From: Coenobita brevimanus
Lineage: Eukaryota; Arthropoda; Malacostraca; Decapoda; Coenobitidae
Length of the DNA: 64,000 nt
NCBI GenBank assembly: GCA_032717465.1
Contig: CM064713.1
Location: 13,679,360-13,743,359 of the forward strand
Reading direction: 5' to 3'
In this document: piece after piece, positions 58,681 through 64,000 of the stretch
Layout: each line of letters opens with the position of its first letter
Numbering within the stretch: position 1 is the stretch's first letter
The notes under the pieces: generated by a model
Seen by the model: only the letters and a program-made list of their open reading frames with translations
Database searches by the model: none
What the model was told of the DNA's origin: nothing
Made by a program: the position numbers and the translations under genes

Positions 58681-59560
58681 AAGTACAGTATATATTTATA
58701 ACATGGTAAGGTCACTCACTGCTACAAAAAAATGTCACCAAACAGTTCCAACAGAATCACCATAACTAGTACTTCTAATTTAAAAAGAAAAAGAAAAAAG
58801 AAAAAACTACAATATCTAAAACTTTAAAATAAACATTTCTGTACAAGTTTTGATTTTTTAAATATAAAAAAAGAAAAGAACCAACGGCCAGGAGCCCACA
58901 AGGCTGTTCCATAGAAAAAAAATGAAATAAATAAAAAATAACAAACAGCCAAATTCAAGATCTCTTCATAGCTGTACTTTGGAGCCTTGATTCCTCACAA
59001 TCTGCTTTGTAAGTTTTTATCATTATAAAAGAGTATCTCTGGTCTACTGCAGCCACTTTTTTAAAAGTTGGGTTCCTCTGAAGCCTTAGACATCAGGAAA
59101 TAAATATACAGTAATTGAGATCAACATACAAATAAATTATTTATGTGGTCATTTCTGAGAATTTGTACATTTTTTCATATATCATCTGAACTAATGATGT
59201 GGCATACAGACAGCAAATTTACATACCAGAAAGACTTTTGACAGCAGTAGAGCAGATGGCATCCTCGGCTGTTGGCTGGTTGAATGACATTTGCTTTTTG
59301 CTGAGAATACTGTATATCAAATGTCACTTCCTTTACTGTTTGATGACCAACACCTCTGAAAACATAATTTTACAATTTATCAAATAATGATAATATGATG
59401 TATCCAAGTTTAACAGGTGTATGAAAGAAGAAGGAATATTTAAATTCTAAATATGGTTTACACTGGCAATACTGTGTATGAAATTACTGTATGCAAACCA
59501 CTAAGGGTATTATTTCAGAATAACATCCAACTAATGGACACTGGAATTAATATGTTACTG
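58681..59560. other. AT-rich non-coding stretch
   Basis: No gene or element recognised. Confidence 0.5.
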
Positions 59561-59565
59561 TACTT

Positions 59566-60106
59566 GCTATCTATCTATAACCAGAAGCCTTAATCCCATA
59601 AGAGGTGATAAGAAATAAGGAAGTGAGCATGGAAGTAAAAAAAAAAAAAAAAAAAGTTCACTGCATGATAGTACGGTACTGTACTGTGATACACTCTAAC
59701 ATATGGAAGCAAAGCTTGAGCCTTGTAGGAAGGACACAAGTCAAGAGCGAGAGTAGCAGAAATGAGTTATTTGAAAGGAGCATGTGGTGGTACATGGAGA
59801 GACAGACTGGCAAATGAGGAAGTGAAGAAGCAATGTAGTGTGGGTGTTGATGTGATGGAAAACATTAGGAGAAATAAACGGATGTGGTTTGGAGAAGATG
59901 GAGAGTGAAAGACTAATGAGGAGAGTGTATGTGAGTGATGTAGAGGGGGAGACCAAGGATGAGATGAAGGGATGGAATGGAGAGGTATATGAGGGAGGGG
60001 GGCATAAGCTGGGAGGAGGGCAGCAAAACGGCAGGGGACAAGGCGACATGAAGCCAATTTGTTTGCCGTCACTCCTTACAGGATAAGGTGTCTGGCTAAC
60101 AGACAG
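59566..60106 (+). mobile_element. old RTE-like LINE fragment with an inverted 3'-end piece in front
   Basis: 59602-60106 matches the end of the RTE-like LINE (RNKEVSMEVKK, then the ELFERSMWWYMERQTGK-type decayed GACGVTWRDRL block, then GATAAGGTGTCTGGC). An A run interrupts it at 59638-59655. Directly before it, 59566-59604 reads CTATCTATCTATAACCAGAA, GCCTTAATCCCATAAGAGG, which is the family 3' terminus in opposite orientation. Confidence 0.7.
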
Positions 60107-61080
60107 ACCTTGAGTTTCAAATACTGTATATTTTATCTATTCACTGCACAACTCTGGTATTTGGACTTGTAAAATATGAGGAAGAACTGTTTTAAGGATA
60201 ATAACTTATAGCATCCTTGAAGTTTTCAAAATCAGAATGTTCATATTTTTATTCTGGATAATACTATACAAGTAATGTTTTTCACTACTCCTTACTGTCT
60301 GTGGCTTGGTGATAGTAGTAGCAGTAGTAGTTGTTCCCAAGCAGTCTGGCCGAACAGCCCCGCGTCCCTATGGAAGGCCACGGCCGAGACTGGGTTTTCC
60401 CACAGAGCTCTCAGGGAGTGTATGTTGTGTTGTTGCTGCAGGCATTTGTGTGCAATGCAGTCTTGATTAAGGTCACTGGTGTAAGTGTGTTGCCCAGTAT
60501 ACTGCTGGATCACACTGGCATCTGCCAAGAGAAATGTCCACCAAATTTCTCAAAGACACTGGTCTCAAACAACAACAGTAACCCTAAATTAACATTTTTG
60601 CAGAAGTACTTAACAAATGATTTCATTATGTGTAAATTTGACACAAAACATTTTAAAGTGCAAACTACAATATATGAGAAATATGAGGACAATCTTGATT
60701 AAATATCCTGGTTGGTTATGCATAATTTTGGATGAAAAAAAAGAAAAATGCAGCCTGACTAAACTGTTATGCTAGGTGTTTTTAGATTGGCTTCCCGCTC
60801 TAAGAACGCCTAGGGTGCAGCTGGGTTCCCTTTCTAGACCAGAGTTTAGACACAATCTGAGAGGAACAGGGCACAAAAACACAGGGCAACAACCTTACAA
60901 GTATATTGACAAATTCTCTGATGTGGAACAGGCAGACAATACACACGATATGCTGAACAAAGTTAATACACAGGTTGAGTGATGGATTTCATGTATCACG
61001 CAGGATACCAGATAGGCAATGGGCTCTGTCTGAGTAAAGAGGCAATACACAGTTTTTACAGTCCTTATATGTGGGTCTTG
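60107..61080. other. stretch without a recognised gene
   Basis: Short frames exist on both strands (for example 60331-60702 plus, 60292-60528 minus) but show no family signature. A small TAG/GTAGTA repeat lies at 60313-60333. Confidence 0.45.
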
Positions 61081-62382
61081 CTTCAAAGTTAGAGGGAGAG
61101 ATATGGGTTCCGCTGTGCACAGGATAGTTCAAGAGTCCCAGAGGTGGCACGGACTCAGTTTCTGAATCTATGACACAGGGATATGCAGTCACTGGATTTT
61201 ATACTGAACAGATATACACTGCCACAGAGTTATTATGATGACACCAAGTTTTGCCTCTTGTTCTATATAAGGTGAATATTCACTGTCATGGGTGTCCTTT
61301 ATCACTGCACTGGATTTCACTATCACCCATACACTGCATAGTCTCTGTCTCTCACTTGCTGTCTGTAGGAACTATGTATTCTCAGTCACTGGACGAGCAC
61401 AGGGGAAGGGGGAAGGCCTGGGGACTCAGAATGAGTGGCCTGGAGTGGGTGGAGTCCCTTCAGGAGTCCCTTCCTCCCACGGCCACGGGACAACTTGCAG
61501 GGGCGTCGTCTCTCGTCGAGGGCTCGGGCTGGGCGTGGTAAAGAGCCCCTCACTGTCGGGGCTGGGGACTGGGGTCCGGCCCTCAGGGCTGGGGCCGAAC
61601 AGGTTCTGGAGGCGCTCCCTCAGGCACCTGGTGGAGGAAGGGCGTCGCCTTCGTCAGGAAGGGAAGAGGTCTTGCCCTGGAGTTCTGGGGGCATCCTCGG
61701 AGGTCCGTTGGCTGCGGTCTCCTTCTTGTTGTGCCGTCGTCAGGGTAGGACTGCGGCGTTGCTCCCGGCAGGGGTCCGTCAGGTGGGGGTCCTCTTCAGG
61801 GGCCAACTGGATGGAGAATAGCCCCAGGGATAACACTGGGCCTCTCCACCAGTTCTCTGGGCAGAAGTCCTCCTCCTGGAGGTTGCCTTGGTCTGGGTGG
61901 ACAGGGGCATGGCCTGTGCTCCCGCCGTCAGGCAGGACTGACCACCGGTCACCCTCACATTGCAGAGTCACAGGGGGTGAGGGACTTTGGCATGGCTATC
62001 ATTCGTCATCGAGTTCCCGTGGGCAATAGACGGAGGGCAGCTATGGGCCGTCATCGGGGCCCCGACTCCCTGACGGGACCGCAGACGAAACGTGGCAGTG
62101 GGCCGTTGCTGGACTGTGGCTATGGGCCATTGCCAAAGTCCTGTATGGAAGGCGACGTGCAGACGAGGAGCGGCTATGGGCCGTCGCCGGTGTCGTGCCC
62201 TCCGAGTTAACTGCAGAAGGAGGGGGAGTGTACTGTTCTCTCCCCTCGTGTGGCTTTTGGCCGTCACGGGCTCTGCAGGGGGGTTGAGCTACACCTGTCG
62301 GAGCAGCTATGGGCCATCTCCTCTTTTGGGGCCTGGCTATAGGCCATGGCCTTTTTACTGTGCGGCTATTGGCTGTCACAAG
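61081..62382. other. GC-rich block of unknown nature
   Basis: Base composition changes sharply from AT-rich to GC-rich at about 61390 and back at about 62870. Several long overlapping frames are open on both strands, mainly because the sequence is GC-rich and repetitive; none shows a known domain. Diverged copies of CGGCTATGGGCCGTC recur from about 62035 onward, ancestral to the minisatellite. It could be part of an unknown element or a genuine gene-like region; I cannot assign it. Confidence 0.4.
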
Positions 62383-62622
62383 GGAGCGGCTATCGGCTGT
62401 CGCCTTTTTATTGGAGCGGCTATTGGCTGTCGCCTTTTTATTGGAGCGGCTATTGGCTGTCGCCTTTTTATTGGAGCGGCTATCGGCTGTCGCCTTTTTA
62501 TTGGAGCGGCTATTGGCTGTTGCCTTTTTATTGGAACGGCTATGGGCCATCTCCTTTTTGCTAGAGCGGCTATGGGCCATCTCTTTATTACTAGAGCGGC
62601 TATGGGCCATCTCTAGGGTTGT
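62383..62622. repeat. 30-bp minisatellite, eight units
   Basis: Units start at 62383 and follow every 30 bases: GGAGCGGCTATYGGCTGTYG plus CCTTTTTATT. The first five are nearly identical; the last three diverge to GGGCCATCTC-type units. Because 30 is a multiple of three and no stop falls in the unit, frames on both strands stay open (minus reads KKATANSRSN repeated). Confidence 0.95.
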
Positions 62623-63055
62623 GCAGCTATGGGCGGTCGCTGGGGTGCTGCTTAGAGCTGGTAGTTCAACTCCACCCCGATCCTGGCGAGGGTTAGCTCG
62701 CCCGGAAGGTATGGTAGTGCACTCAGACTGGAGTGGTCGCGGCGGGTGCACTCCGGGGAATAGGGGCGCGCAGCCCAGGGGGACTTATGTCCGTACTGAA
62801 TGGACATGGCACGCACACCATCTACCCCTCCGTAGTCTCCTTCTGGGGGTGTAGTGGCGCCCTGTGTTGCCACAGCTGGTATTTCACAAATGGCTAAAAA
62901 TCTGATTCATCAGCCTGGAAAACAAATTACATTTTTAAATACAGTATGATACTGAATCAACAGGACTCTTTTGTTGTGTGCTGGCCTTTTATTTTTTTAT
63001 ATATATGCATATATATATATTTTTTTTTTACCTACACAACAGCACAATGTTAAGC
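62623..63055. other. spacer after the minisatellite
   Basis: No recognised gene. GTGGCGCCCTGTGTTGCC at 62851-62868 marks the end of the GC-rich block. Confidence 0.45.
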
Positions 63056-63183
63056 TCCATCCACACTAGGGTCGTGCCGCGTGATCTCTTCCGCCCAACT
63101 CATGTTGCTGATGCTGGTGATGTCCATACTAGGACAGTGCAATGGGCAGCAAATACCAGTTACTACTGAGCTGCAGGAGGATG

Positions 63184-63480
63184 ATGATGGATAACAACAT
63201 CACAGCAGGTCATGAGACTGTGATGAGCACTGTGTCACTATGTTGTGCCAAAGAGAAAAGGAATAGGAAAAAGAAGTCGTGGTGCAAGAATGGATGTCTC
63301 GACATCGTTTTAAATTTGCAAGGAATAGGAAAAAGAAGTCGTGGTGCAAGAATGGATGTCTCGACATTGTTTTAAATTTGCACTTCTTAAGTTCTTTCCT
63401 TGTACGGCTTGTTTTTCATCTGCCAGATACATGGATGCATCTTCAGCAGTTCTACAAAATGTTGGGTGTTGCCCCTTGAC
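63184..63480 (+). pseudogene. possible Harbinger-type transposase N-terminus with a 62-bp duplication
   Basis: Across frames: KEKRNRKKKSWCK, VQEWMSRHRFKFA (like the WVREWL basic segment at the start of Harbinger transposases), then LPDTWMHLQQFYKMLG, like the segment before the DDE domain. The basic segment is present twice because 63259-63320 is tandemly duplicated. Identification rests on short motifs only. Confidence 0.4.
63259..63382 (+). repeat. 62-bp unit repeated twice
   Basis: 63259-63320 and 63321-63382 differ at a single position (GACATC against GACATT). Very recent duplication. Confidence 0.97.
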
Positions 63481-63940
63481 CATTCAATACCAGTACCGTA
63501 CTGTACATTCTTCTGACACTGCCTCGTACTGCAGATAAAAAAAGGCCATAACAGAAGCCAGACAGCTACTGTGAGGGCATCGTGGCAAGTGCTGTCACCA
63601 TGAAATGTCCCTTGGCCAGATATACCAGAAGCATGTGGCACAGACCCACCGCGGCAACAAAACCCGAGTTGGGCAACATGACGTGCAACAGAGCATGACC
63701 TCTAGTGAGGGCGGGACTTTAGTCTACACAGCAGATCCACTATGGCTGCTGGTGCTGTGTTGAAACAACTCACATTTTAGCATTGTGCACAGTGGCTACT
63801 GTATATGGTACACAAGTGTACCAGTTCCCCACCTAACCTACCCAACCAAGTTCACCACCACAGGACAGTTCATCTGATCCACTGTGGTTGCTGGTGTGGT
63901 GATTGGGTAATTACGTGTTGGTGTTGCACATTCATCATTC

Positions 63941-64000
63941 ATTCATTGCCAGATGCCATGTATCCCAGACGGGGTGGCCAATGGCTTAGAGTTAATTGTT
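63941..64000 (-). mobile_element. RTE-derived short element, cut by the window end
   Basis: On minus the end reads GGCCACCCCGTCTGGGATAC, ATGGCATCTGGCAATGAATG, the RTE-like 3' terminus with a GAAT-type tail. Confidence 0.7.

Larger units (their letters stand above)
63056..63760 (+). mobile_element. possible PIF/Harbinger-like remnant with imperfect inverted ends
   Basis: The left part (ATCCACACTAGGGTCGTGCC, then GCCCAACTCATGTTGC) has imperfect inverted similarity with the right part around 63640-63755 (GCATGACCTCTAGTGAGGG, GATCCACTATGG). CCACACTAGG-type ends are common in Harbinger-group elements. Boundaries and TSD are uncertain. Confidence 0.35.

Noticed and set aside
60292..60702. Small genes at 60292-60528 (minus) and 60331-60702 (plus)
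   Set aside because: Overlapping antisense frames without recognisable domains or splice context; not supportable.
62041..62751. Minus-strand gene of 236 codons with KKATANSRS repeats (and plus 62092-62616)
   Set aside because: Openness follows from a 30-base repeat with no stop in any frame; no start context or domain supports it, and both strands are equally open.
62851..62868. LTR-retrotransposon primer-binding site (TGGCGCCC)
   Set aside because: No LTR pair, no polypurine tract and no gag/pol frames lie near it.
63784..63940. Host gene exon near the right edge
   Set aside because: No long frame, splice pattern or recognisable protein motif was seen.

Overview
This is a eukaryotic, repeat-dominated window in which I could not identify any convincing host protein-coding gene. 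Almost everything that can be named is a mobile element or a remnant of one. The element mix (RTE-like LINEs with GATA tails, Jockey-, I- and CR1-type LINEs, piggyBac, Tigger/pogo, mariner, PIF/Harbinger, hAT MITE, tRNA-derived SINEs, long TA arrays) fits an arthropod genome, quite possibly a decapod crustacean. That assignment is inference from repeat style only.

Layout. 132-4444: a DNA-transposon-like unit with ~120-bp imperfect inverted ends, carrying on the minus strand a broken gene of a multicopy family with FEN1/PIN-like acidic motifs; a SINE has landed in it. 4487-5115: SINEs and TA arrays. 5127-7757: a 5'-truncated RTE-like LINE with an 11-bp target-site duplication (TSD). 8115-11880: a nearly complete RTE-like LINE on the minus strand, itself hit by another LINE with a TA array at its tail. 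12060-14380: decayed LINE pieces. 14732-26000: an I-type LINE (13-bp TSD, RNase H) with a complete Jockey-type LINE (9-bp TSD, poly-A) inserted in frame in its ORF1. 26046-36433: pieces of a PIF/Harbinger element (Myb/SANT-like gene on plus, transposase exon on minus) whose apparent intron is filled with a CR1 LINE, a Tigger MITE and three RTE-like copies. 36698-48013: a ~3-kb Tigger element expanded to 11.3 kb by two piggyBac elements at TTAA sites; the second piggyBac carries a hAT-type MITE. 48014-64000: mostly non-coding, with SINEs, a rearranged mariner, degenerate LINE scraps, a GC-rich block with a 30-bp minisatellite, and a small Harbinger-like remnant.

The elements interact in two ways. 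First, nested insertion: several host frames read through when one inserted element and one TSD are ignored, which gives relative ages. Second, parasitism: short non-autonomous elements carry the 5' and 3' ends of the RTE-like LINE, and a tRNA-derived SINE shares a 5' hairpin module with the same LINE. The best candidates for something undescribed are the FEN/PIN-like transposon at the left end and this shared LINE/SINE hairpin module.
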